Origin: Pseudomonas putida
Lineage (GTDB): Bacteria; Pseudomonadota; Gammaproteobacteria; Pseudomonadales; Pseudomonadaceae
Length of the DNA stretch: 53,111 bases
Assembly: GCF_028682455.1 (NCBI RefSeq)
Contig: NZ_JANHLD010000001.1
Location: forward strand, 2,190,001 to 2,243,111
Reading direction: 5' to 3'
Below are positions 21,133-30,793 of the stretch, one piece after another. Each line of letters starts with the position of its first letter. Within the stretch, counting starts at the first letter, position 1. The position numbers were made by a program, and so were the translations under genes. The notes beneath the pieces were generated by a model that saw nothing but the letters and a program-made list of their open reading frames with translations, had not been told where the DNA came from and did not search any database.

Positions 21133-21858
21133 GTGGAGCAGCAGCGCAGTCGGGTGTTGATCGTCGAGGATGACCAGCGTTTGGCCGACCTGACCCGTGA
21201 GTACCTTCAGGCCAACGGCTTCGACGTCGAGGTCGAAGGCGATGGCGCGCAAGCGGCAGCGCGGATCATCGCCGAGCAGCCTGACCTGGTGATTCTCGAC
21301 CTGATGCTACCGGGCGAAGATGGCCTGAGCATTTGCCGCAAGGTGCGCCAGCAATACCCGGGCCCCATCCTCATGCTCACGGCACGCAGCGACGACCTGG
21401 ACCAGGTCCAGGGCCTGGACCTGGGGGCCGACGACTATGTGTGCAAGCCGGTGCGCCCGCGCCTGCTGCTGGCGCGGATCAACGCCTTGCTGCGGCGCAG
21501 CGAAGTACCGGCCGAGATCGAGCCGCCGCAGGTGCTGCAGTTCGGACCGCTGCGGGTGGACAACATCCTGCGCGAGGCCTGGCTGCAAGACGACGGCATC
21601 GAGCTGACCAGTGCCGAGTTCGACCTGCTCTGGCTGCTGGTCAGCAATGCCGGGCGTACCTTGTCCCGGGAAGAAATCTTCACGTCGCTGCGTGGCGTGG
21701 GTTATGACGGCCAGGACCGCTCCATCGATGTGCGTATTTCCAGGATCCGCCCGAAAATAGGCGATGACCCGGAGCACCCACGCATGATCAAGACCATTCG
21801 CAGCAAGGGTTACCTGTTCGTGCGCGAGGCGGCCGAGGCCATGGGCCAGGTGCGATGA
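21133..21858 (+). CDS. OmpR-family response regulator (RstA-like)
   Basis: The 241-residue protein has a receiver domain with acidic VEDD at 11-14, phospho-acceptor D56 in ILDLMLPG and conserved Lys in VCKPVRP, followed by a winged-helix DNA-binding domain (about 140-235). The start is a GTG at 21133 with GAGGTGA just upstream. It overlaps the kinase gene by ATGA and so forms a cognate pair. The sequence resembles RstA, but the target genes are unknown. The 250 bp upstream holds no promoter I can place firmly; TTGCAA-N16-TAACTT at 20812-20839 is one candidate. Confidence 0.9.
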   Translation: MEQQRSRVLIVEDDQRLADLTREYLQANGFDVEVEGDGAQAAARIIAEQPDLVILDLMLPGEDGLSICRKVRQQYPGPILMLTARSDDLDQVQGLDLGADDYVCKPVRPRLLLARINALLRRSEVPAEIEPPQVLQFGPLRVDNILREAWLQDDGIELTSAEFDLLWLLVSNAGRTLSREEIFTSLRGVGYDGQDRSIDVRISRIRPKIGDDPEHPRMIKTIRSKGYLFVREAAEAMGQVR

Positions 21859-23471
21859 ACTCGATCTTCCTGCGCATCTATGGCGGCATGCTCGCCGCAT
21901 TGGTGCTGGTGGCGGTGCTCGGTGTACTCAGCGTCCATCTGCTCAACGAGGTGCGTGCCGCGCAATACCGCGAGCGACTGGCCCACGGCACCTTCACCCT
22001 GATGGCCGACAACCTGGCCCCCCTGGGCGACGTCGAGCGCAAGCGCGCGCTGTTGATCTGGGAGCGCCTGCTGGGGATTCCGCTGGAGTTGCAGACCTTC
22101 ACGACGGCGGGCCTGGACGGTGGGCAGCGCAGCCAGTTGCAGCGTGGGCAGGTGCTGGTGGAGAAGATCGGGCCCCATGCGGCGAAGGTCATGCGCCAGG
22201 TCGGTACCCAGGAACTGTTGTTGATCGGCGAAGTACAGCAGATCAGCGAGCAGCTGGCGCGCGCCACTATCTACCTGCTGGCCGATGAGCTGGTGCGCTT
22301 TCCGGTCGGCGAGCAGCGTCGGCGCTTGGCCGAGCTCAAGCAAAACAAAGGTTTTGGCTTCGAGCTGGGGTTGCGACGGCTCGAGCAGACCGATATGGAC
22401 GAAGACCAGCGCCGGCGGGTCGATGAGGGTGATACGGTGATGGCCCTGGGCAAGGATGGCGACTCGATCCGTGTGTTTGCCGGCATGGTCGGCACGCCCT
22501 GGGTGCTAGAGCTTGGCCCCCTGTACCAGATGAACCCTTACCCCCCGCAGTTGCTGGCGATGATCGCCGTGCTTGGCTTGTGCCTGATCGGGCTGATTGT
22601 CTACTTACTGGTACGCCAGCTCGAGCGGCGCCTGTCTGACCTCGAAACCGCAGCCACCCGCATCGCCCAGGGCAGCCTGGAAACCCGGGTGGCAAGCGAT
22701 GATGCCGACTCGGTGGGGCGCCTGGCCGCAGCGTTCAATGGCATGGCGGCGCATCTGCAGCGCTCGCTGAGCATCCAGCGTGAATTGGTCCGTGCCGTCT
22801 CTCATGAGTTGCGCACGCCGGTGGCACGGCTGCGCTTCGGGCTTGAAATGATCGCCACCGCGCGTGACGACCAGGCGCGGGAAAAGTACTTGAGCGGCAT
22901 GGATGGCGACATCCAGGAACTGGACAAGCTGGTTGACGAGATGCTCACTTATGCGCGCCTTGAACAGGGGGCGCCTGCCCTGCATTTTCAGCGGGTCGAT
23001 CTCGACGCGCTGCTTGACCAGGTAATCCATGAACTGTCCCCCCTGCGCAGTGACGTGAAGGTGGTACGCGGGCCCTGCCAACTGCCGGAACAAGGCGCGG
23101 ACGAGCCGGGCGCCTGGGTGGAGGCCGAACCCCGCTACCTGCACCGGGCGCTGCAGAACCTGGTCAGCAATGCCATGCGCCATGCCGAATCGCAGGTCAG
23201 CCTCAGCTACCAGCTCGGCACGCAGCGTTGTCGCATCGATGTCGAAGACGATGGCCCGGGTGTCCCGGAAAGCGTCTGGGACCGTATCTTCACGCCCTTT
23301 ACCCGCCTGGACGACAGCCGTACCCGTGCCTCCGGCGGGCATGGCCTGGGCTTGTCGATCGTGCGCCGGATCATCTATTGGCATAAGGGGCGGGCGTCGG
23401 TCGGGCGCAGCGAGTCACTGGGTGGTGCGCGTTTCAGCCTCAGCTGGCCGCGTAGACAGGACCCGGCATGA
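21855..23471 (+). CDS. Sensor histidine kinase (RstB-like)
   Basis: The 538-residue kinase has a transmembrane helix near residues 5-27, a periplasmic sensor of about 200 residues, a second helix near 232-254, a HAMP segment (RQLERRLSDLETAATRIAQG), a phospho-accepting His in AVSHELRTPVARL near residue 316 and an ATPase domain with DDGPGVPE and GGHGLGLSIV. It is coupled to the response regulator and, at its other end, to the FhuF-like gene by ATGA overlaps. No sensory ligand can be inferred from the periplasmic part. Confidence 0.92.
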   Translation: MNSIFLRIYGGMLAALVLVAVLGVLSVHLLNEVRAAQYRERLAHGTFTLMADNLAPLGDVERKRALLIWERLLGIPLELQTFTTAGLDGGQRSQLQRGQVLVEKIGPHAAKVMRQVGTQELLLIGEVQQISEQLARATIYLLADELVRFPVGEQRRRLAELKQNKGFGFELGLRRLEQTDMDEDQRRRVDEGDTVMALGKDGDSIRVFAGMVGTPWVLELGPLYQMNPYPPQLLAMIAVLGLCLIGLIVYLLVRQLERRLSDLETAATRIAQGSLETRVASDDADSVGRLAAAFNGMAAHLQRSLSIQRELVRAVSHELRTPVARLRFGLEMIATARDDQAREKYLSGMDGDIQELDKLVDEMLTYARLEQGAPALHFQRVDLDALLDQVIHELSPLRSDVKVVRGPCQLPEQGADEPGAWVEAEPRYLHRALQNLVSNAMRHAESQVSLSYQLGTQRCRIDVEDDGPGVPESVWDRIFTPFTRLDDSRTRASGGHGLGLSIVRRIIYWHKGRASVGRSESLGGARFSLSWPRRQDPA

Positions 23472-24013
23472 GCGCGCCGATGCGCCTGGCCCACGTGCTG
23501 GCATCCCGGCACTTTGATCAATTGCTGCTCGACCTGTATGGCCCGCAACTCATGCCTACCCAGCGCCCGGTGCTGGTGTCGCAGTGGTCCAAGTACTACT
23601 TCGCGACGCTCTGGCAGACGCTGCTTGGCGCTGCGAGGCTGCCAGTATTTGCCGACACCGCAGTTGTGCTGGATAGCCGCGGGCTGCCGACAGCGTTCAC
23701 CGGGCAGGGTCGGTATTGCGAAGGGGAAGACGAGGTCGTCAGCCAGCACCTGGAACCCCTGGTGCAGCACTTGGCGACGCTGGGCGTGGTGGCGCCAGCG
23801 GTGCTCTGGGGAAATGCGGGCGATTGCCTTGATCAGGTGCTGCACAAGGCCGAGCGGGACGTCGGCTTGCGGCGCTTGCTCACCTCGCCGGGCAGCCCGC
23901 TATTTGCCGCTGTCAGCCTGGATGCCGCGGGCAAGCGGCGTCGGCGTACCTGCTGCCTGAGCTACAAGGTGGACTGGGTCGGGCACTGTGAGCATTGCCC
24001 GTTGCCGGGGTGA
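23468..24013 (+). CDS. Short FhuF-like siderophore-iron reductase
   Basis: The 181-residue protein ends with CC-x10-C-x2-C (residues 163-178), the [2Fe-2S] ligand pattern of FhuF ferric-siderophore reductases. It is shorter than E. coli FhuF (262 residues) and lacks part of the N-terminal region. The ATG overlaps the kinase stop (ATGA), so it is translated with the two-component system. It converges on a phosphopantetheinyl transferase gene three bases away. A role in releasing iron from siderophores in the cytoplasm is likely from the motif; the coupling with a sensor pair suggests iron-related signalling, which is inference. Confidence 0.72.
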   Translation: MSAPMRLAHVLASRHFDQLLLDLYGPQLMPTQRPVLVSQWSKYYFATLWQTLLGAARLPVFADTAVVLDSRGLPTAFTGQGRYCEGEDEVVSQHLEPLVQHLATLGVVAPAVLWGNAGDCLDQVLHKAERDVGLRRLLTSPGSPLFAAVSLDAAGKRRRRTCCLSYKVDWVGHCEHCPLPG

Positions 24014-24016
24014 GTG

Positions 24017-24727
24017 TCAGACACTTACCAGGCTGAGCAGTTGGTCGCCCTGCAAGCAGAACTGCGCCTCCAGCTCCCTGCCGTGATGCCACTGCGGCGA
24101 CAGGTCGGTCAGCAGGCGCAGGCGGGCGTGCCCGTCAGCAGACCACTGCAGCACTTCTGCATGTTCGAAGTAAAAGCGCTGCAGCACGATCGGGTAGAGC
24201 GCCTTGAACAGGCTTTCTTTCAATGAAAAGGTCAGCGTGACCACCAGGCCTGCCTGCTGTGAATCCATGCGCTGGAGTTCGGCTTCGGTAAGAATCTCCC
24301 GAGACAGGCGCGCGGCGCGCGCGTCACTGAGCAGGCTTTCCTGGTCCAGGCCCAGCCCTCGGCAATCTGCGTGGTGCGCCACCACGGCGGCAGCCCAGCC
24401 TTTACCGTGGGTGATCGAGCCACTGATGCCGGTTGGCCAGATGGGGGAGCGGTCCTCGTGGGTGCCGGGTACGAAGACACGGCCATCCAACTGCTGCAAT
24501 GCGGCCCGGGCGCAGACCCTGCCGGCCAGGTACTCGGCCTGGCGCTTGGCCACCGAACGTTGCAGGCTGGCCGATTGCTCGATGCCGGCGCGGGCAAAGT
24601 CGTCACTGGCGAGCAGGTCGGGATCGAATGCGCAACTGACCAACTGCGCGCCTGGGACTGGGCGGGGCAGGGGCCATTGGTTCTGCAGTGGGGTGCAGCA
24701 GGCGGGAAGTCGGTTCATGAGCGGCAT
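24017..24727 (-). CDS. 4'-phosphopantetheinyl transferase (EntD/PcpS type)
   Basis: The 236-residue enzyme transfers phosphopantetheine from CoA to carrier proteins. The two family signatures are present: GLGLDQES near residues 122-129 and FSLKESLFKALYP near 168-180. The ATG at 24727 and another at 24718 are both possible and neither has a clear Shine-Dalgarno site. Pseudomonas species use one such broad enzyme for fatty-acid and siderophore synthesis. It converges with the FhuF-like gene and diverges from oprH. Confidence 0.9.
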   Translation of the reverse strand: MPLMNRLPACCTPLQNQWPLPRPVPGAQLVSCAFDPDLLASDDFARAGIEQSASLQRSVAKRQAEYLAGRVCARAALQQLDGRVFVPGTHEDRSPIWPTGISGSITHGKGWAAAVVAHHADCRGLGLDQESLLSDARAARLSREILTEAELQRMDSQQAGLVVTLTFSLKESLFKALYPIVLQRFYFEHAEVLQWSADGHARLRLLTDLSPQWHHGRELEAQFCLQGDQLLSLVSV

Positions 24728-24754
24728 TGTGCCGTGGCCATTCCAACCTTTCCA

Positions 24755-24770
24755 GTAGGAGCGGGCTTGT
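24755..24770 (+). repeat. Truncated REP element abutting the PhoP boxes
   Basis: GTAGGAGCGGGCTTG is an exact match to the left half of the REP consensus; the sequence then diverges into TTCAGCC, where the GTTCAG array begins. Confidence 0.7.
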
Positions 24771-24824
24771 TCAGCCGAGGTTCAGGCAGGGTTCAGCGGC
24801 CGTTCAGGACCTCTTGCTTACTCT
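24769..24824 (+). promoter_or_regulatory. oprH promoter: four GTTCAG repeats (two PhoP boxes) and -10
   Basis: GTTCAG occurs at 24769, 24780, 24791 and 24802, exactly 11 bases apart. A PhoP box is a pair of hexamers separated by five bases, so this makes two tandem boxes or one extended array. TACTCT at 24819-24824 lies 11 bases after the last hexamer, the usual PhoP-box to -10 distance. PhoP should activate oprH-phoP-phoQ from here under low magnesium. Confidence 0.85.
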
Positions 24825-24865
24825 AGCGTCCACACCCACACCGGGCCTCAACTGGAGTAAACACG

Positions 24866-25468
24866 ATGAAAACACTCAACTCGCTGTTCCTCGCTGTCGC
24901 CTTCCTTGGAGCTGCCGCCTCTGCCCAGGCTACCGACACCACTTTCGCTGGTGTCACCTACGGCCAGACCAGCGACAAGATCAAGAAATCCGGTTTGCTC
25001 AGCAGCAACACCGACCACCTGAACACTGACGGCATCATCCACAAGGATGGCACCTGGGGTGTGCGCCTGGGCCAGATGAACGACCAGCGTCGCTATTACC
25101 TCACCTACGACAACGTCTCCAACGACCACAGTGGCCTTAAGGTGCGCCAGGAAAACCTGTTGGGCAGCTATGACGTATTCCTCCCGCTGGGCAGTACCAC
25201 CAAGCTGTTCGGTGGCGCCAGTGCCGGTCTGACCAAGCTGACCCAGGAATCGTCCGGCTACAGCCGCGACACCGACACCGGGTATGCCATCGGCCTGCAG
25301 GCCGGCCTGCTGCAGCAAGTGACCGACAACGCTTCGGTCGAGCTGGGCTACCGTTACTTGCGCAGCAACGCCAGCACCGAACTGGCCGAGCACGGTGGCC
25401 CGAAAGTCGGCACCCTGCGTCTGGACAGCAGCGCGCAAACCTATCTCTCGGCCAACTACGCCTTCTGA
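24866..25468 (+). CDS. oprH: Outer membrane protein H1
   Basis: The 200-residue precursor has a signal peptide (about residues 1-23, ending AQA) and forms a small beta-barrel. Segments such as TKLFGGAS, GYRYLRSNASTE and the C-terminal ANYAF match P. aeruginosa OprH, which binds LPS and stabilises the outer membrane when magnesium is low. GGAG precedes the ATG. It is the first gene of the oprH-phoP-phoQ unit behind the PhoP boxes. Confidence 0.93.
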   Translation: MKTLNSLFLAVAFLGAAASAQATDTTFAGVTYGQTSDKIKKSGLLSSNTDHLNTDGIIHKDGTWGVRLGQMNDQRRYYLTYDNVSNDHSGLKVRQENLLGSYDVFLPLGSTTKLFGGASAGLTKLTQESSGYSRDTDTGYAIGLQAGLLQQVTDNASVELGYRYLRSNASTELAEHGGPKVGTLRLDSSAQTYLSANYAF

Positions 25469-25485
25469 TCGTACCTGGCAATCCA

Positions 25486-25516
25486 CGAACCGGCCTGCAG
25501 GTGCATGGCCGGTTCG
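25486..25516 (+). other. Hairpin between oprH and phoP, possible attenuator
   Basis: CGAACCGGCC and GGCCGGTTCG form a perfect 10-bp stem with an 11-base loop, 18 bases after the oprH stop. A short T-rich stretch (CTGTTATTCTT) follows. It may partly terminate, giving more oprH than phoPQ mRNA, or protect the oprH 3' end. Confidence 0.6.
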
Positions 25517-25579
25517 CTGTTATTCTTGAGCACAGGATGGCTAACGTGCTGGTATGTGGGACCGTATAGGGAGGAGCGT

Positions 25580-26257
25580 ATGAAACTGTTGGTGGTCGAG
25601 GATGAGGCGCTTTTGCGTCATCACTTGTTCAGCCGCTTGACAGAGAGTGGACATGTGGTCGAAGCGGTTGCCAACGCCGAGGAGGCCCTCTATCAAGTCG
25701 AACAGTTCAACCATGACCTGGCAGTGATCGACCTTGGCCTGCCCGGCATGAGCGGGTTGGACCTGATCCGCCAGCTGCGCTCGATGGACAAGAGTTTTCC
25801 GATTCTCATCCTGACTGCACGGGGCAACTGGCAGGACAAGGTCGAAGGCCTGGCTGCCGGCGCCGACGACTACGTGGTCAAGCCGTTCCAGTTCGAAGAG
25901 CTGGAAGCCCGCCTCAACGCGTTGCTGCGCCGCTCCAGCGGCTTTATCCAGTCGACCATCGCCGCCGGGCCCTTGCTGCTCGACCTCAATCGCAAGCAGG
26001 CAACGCTCGATGAGCAACCCCTGGCGTTGACCGCCTACGAATACCGGATCCTTGAATACCTGATGCGCCATCATCAGCAGGTGGTGGCCAAGGATCGTCT
26101 GATGGAGCAGCTCTATCCGGATGACGATGAGCGCGATCCGAACGTGATCGAAGTGCTGGTCGGTCGTTTGCGTCGCAAGCTTGAAGGCAGCAATGGCTTC
26201 AAGCCCATCGATACCGTCCGCGGCCTGGGCTATCTGTTCACCGAGCGTTGCCGGTGA
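25580..26257 (+). CDS. phoP: Response regulator PhoP
   Basis: The 225-residue OmpR-family regulator has a receiver domain with VEDE at 6-9, phospho-acceptor D51 in VIDLGLPG and the conserved Lys in VVKPFQFEE, then a winged-helix domain (about 125-222). The ATG at 25580 follows GGGAGGAGCGT. Its place between oprH and a PhoQ kinase and the PhoP boxes upstream of oprH identify it. It stops four bases inside phoQ (GTGA overlap). Confidence 0.95.
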   Translation: MKLLVVEDEALLRHHLFSRLTESGHVVEAVANAEEALYQVEQFNHDLAVIDLGLPGMSGLDLIRQLRSMDKSFPILILTARGNWQDKVEGLAAGADDYVVKPFQFEELEARLNALLRRSSGFIQSTIAAGPLLLDLNRKQATLDEQPLALTAYEYRILEYLMRHHQQVVAKDRLMEQLYPDDDERDPNVIEVLVGRLRRKLEGSNGFKPIDTVRGLGYLFTERCR

Positions 26258-27600
26258 TTCGCTCGCTACGCCTGCGCCTGATGGCCGCCGCCGCGCTACT
26301 TGCAGTGTTGTTCATGCTCGGCCTGTTGCCTGCCTTGCAAAAGGCATTCAGCCTGGCCTTGCAGGAGGCGATCGAGAAGCGCCTGGCGTCCGATGTGACC
26401 ACCCTGATTTCTGCCGCGCGCATCGAGAACCATCAGTTGCAGATGCCCGAGCTGCTACCCGATGAGCAGTTCAACCTGCCCGATAGCCGCCTGCTGGGTT
26501 ACATCTATGACCGCGAGGGCAAACTGGTCTGGCGCTCGCGCGCCACGGCCGGCGAGAACATCAACTACACCCCTCGCTATGACGGGCGTGGCAACGAGTT
26601 CGCTCGGATCCGCCAGGCCGATGGCGAGGAGTTCTTCGTCTATGACGTGGAGGTCAAGCTGCTGGGTGGCAAGTCGGCAGCCTTCAGCATTGTCGCGTTG
26701 CAGCCGGTGCGCGAGTACCAGCAAACCCTCAATGGCTTGCGCGAGCGTCTGTACCTTGGCTTCGGGGCAGCCTTGCTGGCCTTGCTGGTGCTGCTGTGGG
26801 CCGGCCTGACCTGGGGGCTGCGCTCGCTGCGCCAGTTGAGTCATGAACTGGATGAGGTCGAGTCTGGCAGCCGCGACGGCCTCAGCGCCGAGCACCCGCG
26901 TGAACTGTTGCGCCTGACCGGCTCCTTGAACCGACTGTTGCACAGTGAGCGCGAGCAACGTCGCCGCTACCGCGACTCCCTGGGCGACCTGGCACACAGC
27001 CTGAAAACGCCCCTGACGGTGCTGCAAGGGGTGAGCGAAAGCATGGGCGAGCGTCGCGAAGACCGCGAGCAGGCGCGGATACTGCAAAGTCAGATCGAGC
27101 GCATGAGCCAGCAGATCGACTACCAACTGCAGCGTGCCAGCTTGCGCAAGAGTGGCCTGGTGCGCCACCAGGTGGCCCTGCGGCCCTTGCTCGACAGCGT
27201 GTGCAGCACGCTGTCGAAGGTCTACCGCGACAAGCAGGTGAGCATCGTCCTGGATGTTCCCGACCAGGGCCAGGTGCCCATGGAGCGGGGCGCCTTGCTC
27301 GAATTGCTCGGCAACTTGCTGGAGAACGCCTACCGCCTGTGCCTGGGCGAGGTCCACATCCGCCTGCAGAGTGGGCCGTCGCAGGTCGTGTTGAGCATCG
27401 AGGACGACGGCCCCGGCGTCCCTCCCGACCAGCGCGAGCGCATCCTCCAGCGGGGCGAGCGCCTGGACCGGCAGAACCCGGGGCAGGGCATCGGCCTGGC
27501 GGTGGTCAAGGACATCATCGAAAGCTACGACGCCAGCCTGACCCTCGAAGACTCGCCGTTGGGCGGGGCTGCATTTCGTATTCGCTTCCCCTTGGACTGA
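26254..27600 (+). CDS. phoQ: Sensor histidine kinase PhoQ
   Basis: The 448-residue kinase has a membrane helix near residues 8-28, a periplasmic sensor domain to about 165, a second helix near 168-188 and a kinase core with LAHSLKTPLTV (His near 248), EDDGPGVPPD and GIGLAVVKDII. The GTG at 26254 overlapping the phoP stop is preferred over an in-frame TTG at 26248. It senses divalent cations and cationic peptides and controls PhoP. Confidence 0.94.
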   Translation: MIRSLRLRLMAAAALLAVLFMLGLLPALQKAFSLALQEAIEKRLASDVTTLISAARIENHQLQMPELLPDEQFNLPDSRLLGYIYDREGKLVWRSRATAGENINYTPRYDGRGNEFARIRQADGEEFFVYDVEVKLLGGKSAAFSIVALQPVREYQQTLNGLRERLYLGFGAALLALLVLLWAGLTWGLRSLRQLSHELDEVESGSRDGLSAEHPRELLRLTGSLNRLLHSEREQRRRYRDSLGDLAHSLKTPLTVLQGVSESMGERREDREQARILQSQIERMSQQIDYQLQRASLRKSGLVRHQVALRPLLDSVCSTLSKVYRDKQVSIVLDVPDQGQVPMERGALLELLGNLLENAYRLCLGEVHIRLQSGPSQVVLSIEDDGPGVPPDQRERILQRGERLDRQNPGQGIGLAVVKDIIESYDASLTLEDSPLGGAAFRIRFPLD

Positions 27601-27748
27601 GTCGCCATCACCCTGGGCGGATTACCGCCAACATCATTCCTTTGCAAAAGCTGTCGGGCGGAAATCCGCCAAGTCGCCCGGCATGGTTGCTACCTCATTG
27701 TGCATTCGACTCCAGTAAATACGGGGCTTGCACCGGTAAAGCGCATTT

Positions 27749-27825
27749 TGGCATCGGGCTTGCTATTGCCCTAGCAGAGTTCTGCCAGGCAGCTCGACAC
27801 AACAAATCCCTCCAGTGCAGGAGGG
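27749..27825 (+). promoter_or_regulatory. Sigma-54 promoter and leader hairpin of dctA
   Basis: TGGCATCGGGCTTGCT at 27749-27764 matches the -24/-12 consensus TGGCACG-N4-TTGCW with the GG and GC at the right spacing. DctA genes of Pseudomonas are known to depend on RpoN and the DctB/DctD system. In the predicted leader, CCCTCC at 27808-27813 and GGAGGG at 27820-27825 form a small hairpin about 60 bases before the ATG. I could not place the DctD-binding sites further upstream. Confidence 0.82.
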
Positions 27826-27864
27826 TTCGCGCTTTAGGTACTGCCCGGGTCCTGGAAAGGATAG

Positions 27865-29211
<1,347 letters not shown>

Positions 29212-29231
29212 CCGGCGACACGTGAAATGAG

Positions 29232-29258
29232 AAAGCCCATCTTCGGATGGGCTTTTTT
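29232..29258 (+). terminator. Rho-independent terminator of dctA
   Basis: AAAGCCCATC, a TTCG tetraloop and GATGGGCTTT are followed by more T residues. It begins 21 bases after the dctA stop. The A-run on its left side may also let it work for the convergent sprT gene. Confidence 0.93.
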
Positions 29259-29287
29259 GTGGGTGTTGTCCCGTGATGCTTGCCTTA

Positions 29288-29782
29288 CTACTCCACGCGC
29301 ATTTCCCCGCTGAATACCAGCGTGTGCCGACACCGCCGGCACAGGTACCTGCGCCCCTGGCGCACCAGGCCATGGCGCTGGGCCGAGAAGGGGAAGTCGC
29401 TGTCGGGGCACGGGCAGCGGTAGATGTACCGGGTCACAGTGCGGCGTTTCACTGCATAGTTGTGGCAACGATTGGGCGGCAGTTCATAGACACCGCGCAT
29501 GATCAGTTGCCATTCCTCGCCATGGGGCTGGATGCGATCGCCAAACAATTGGTGGGCGACCAGGTGGGCCACTTCGTGGGCCACGGTCTGTTTGAGAAAA
29601 TCTTCGCTGTTTTCGCGGTACAGCTGCAGATTGAAGCGCAGCAGGTTCTCATGCAGGTGGGCGACGCCAGCCTTCTGGCCGCGCAGCTTGAAGCTGACTT
29701 CGGGGCGTGCGAAGGGGCGTTTGAAAAAGGTTTCGGCTTGCTGGTAACAGGTTTCGACGCGGGATTTGAGCAGTTCGGGCAT
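29288..29782 (-). CDS. sprT: SprT family zinc metalloprotease-like protein
   Basis: The 164-residue protein has the SprT catalytic motif HEVAHLVAH near residues 68-76 and a C-terminal zinc ribbon with CPC and CRRC. The ATG at 29782 (MPELLKSRVE) has GGAG eleven bases upstream and gives the usual SprT length. The bacterial protein's role is poorly defined; the family includes the eukaryotic DNA-protein crosslink protease Spartan. It converges with dctA. Confidence 0.88.
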   Translation of the reverse strand: MPELLKSRVETCYQQAETFFKRPFARPEVSFKLRGQKAGVAHLHENLLRFNLQLYRENSEDFLKQTVAHEVAHLVAHQLFGDRIQPHGEEWQLIMRGVYELPPNRCHNYAVKRRTVTRYIYRCPCPDSDFPFSAQRHGLVRQGRRYLCRRCRHTLVFSGEMRVE

Positions 29783-29855
29783 ATCGGGGAACACTCCTGA
29801 CCGGCAATTATGCCGCAACCATCGCTGCGCTGCCGAGCCACCTGTCAGCGCACAG

Positions 29856-29884
29856 CATCAGGCCGCCTCGCGGGCGGCCTGATG
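29856..29884. terminator. Strong hairpin between the YIP1-family gene and sprT
   Basis: CATCAGGCCGCC, a short loop and GGCGGCCTGATG form a perfect 12-bp stem lacking a T-run on either side. It lies after the YIP1-family gene and before sprT on the reverse strand and is probably the 3' end of that upstream transcript. Confidence 0.6.
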
Positions 29885-29922
29885 GTTACTGCGCCTATGT
29901 TGCTGCTTTTCTAATAGTCGTT

Positions 29923-30522
29923 CTAGTTGGTATAGACGGGCCCCACGCCCAGTCCCCAGATGATCACGGTGAAGGCCATGATGGCTACCAGCACCACCAG
30001 GCCGACCGCCAGTACCGAACTCGAGAACAGGAACCCTTCATCCGAAGGGATGTTCATGAAGGTCGGCAGGCCGACATAGAGCAGGTAGACCGTGTAGCAC
30101 ACGGCTGCCGTGCCGACGACCATCCCCAGCCACAAGTGTGGGTAGAGGGCCGCCAGGCCGCCGATAAACAGCGGCGTTGCGGTATAGGTGGCAAATGCGA
30201 TGCAGCGGGCGAGGCTCGGATTGGCATCGTAGGTCCGTGCCATCCAGTGAATGAACGCGCCCATGACCGCGACGCCACCGAGCATGGCCAGGTACGACAT
30301 GATGGTCATCCATAGCGCGCTTTCCTGGGTCAGCATGACCGGGGCGCGTTCGCCAATGACCCAGCCGACCTGGGTTGTACCGATGAACGCCGACACTGCC
30401 GGGATTGCCGCCAGTATCAGGGTGTGGGTCAGGTACATGTGGCTTATGCTTTCTTCCTCGCCACGAATCTCCTTCCATTCCTGATCAGGATGGGTAAATA
30501 GCCCAACAACGTGATGGATCAT
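29923..30522 (-). CDS. YIP1 family inner-membrane protein
   Basis: The 199-residue protein starts MIHHVVGLFTHPDQEWKEI, the characteristic opening of bacterial YIP1-domain proteins, and has about five hydrophobic segments (around residues 30-50, 70-95, 105-125, 130-150, 165-195). The ATG at 30522 follows GGAG with good spacing; an earlier in-frame start lacks such a site. The molecular function is unknown. It diverges from ttcA. Confidence 0.85.
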   Translation of the reverse strand: MIHHVVGLFTHPDQEWKEIRGEEESISHMYLTHTLILAAIPAVSAFIGTTQVGWVIGERAPVMLTQESALWMTIMSYLAMLGGVAVMGAFIHWMARTYDANPSLARCIAFATYTATPLFIGGLAALYPHLWLGMVVGTAAVCYTVYLLYVGLPTFMNIPSDEGFLFSSSVLAVGLVVLVAIMAFTVIIWGLGVGPVYTN

Positions 30523-30793
30523 GCCAGTCACTCCTTTCGTTGTTGCCATCGCCCCCCAGCGGAGCGCTTGCGACCCCAAGGGTTGGGGGCCAGAGGATCG
30601 AGGTCACCTTTGATGTGGCCTTATGTCGCAGTATAGGAAGGAGTTCGCCGCTCAAAGCCGGCTTTTTAGAGCAAATCGCGCTGTCAGGGTGGCGGCTAAT
30701 CACGTTGCAGTCTTTATCGGATGGGCCTACGCCTGCCGACGGTTTGTGCGTAAAATATGCCGCTTTTGTCACACCTCGCGGATTTCAAGCGCT

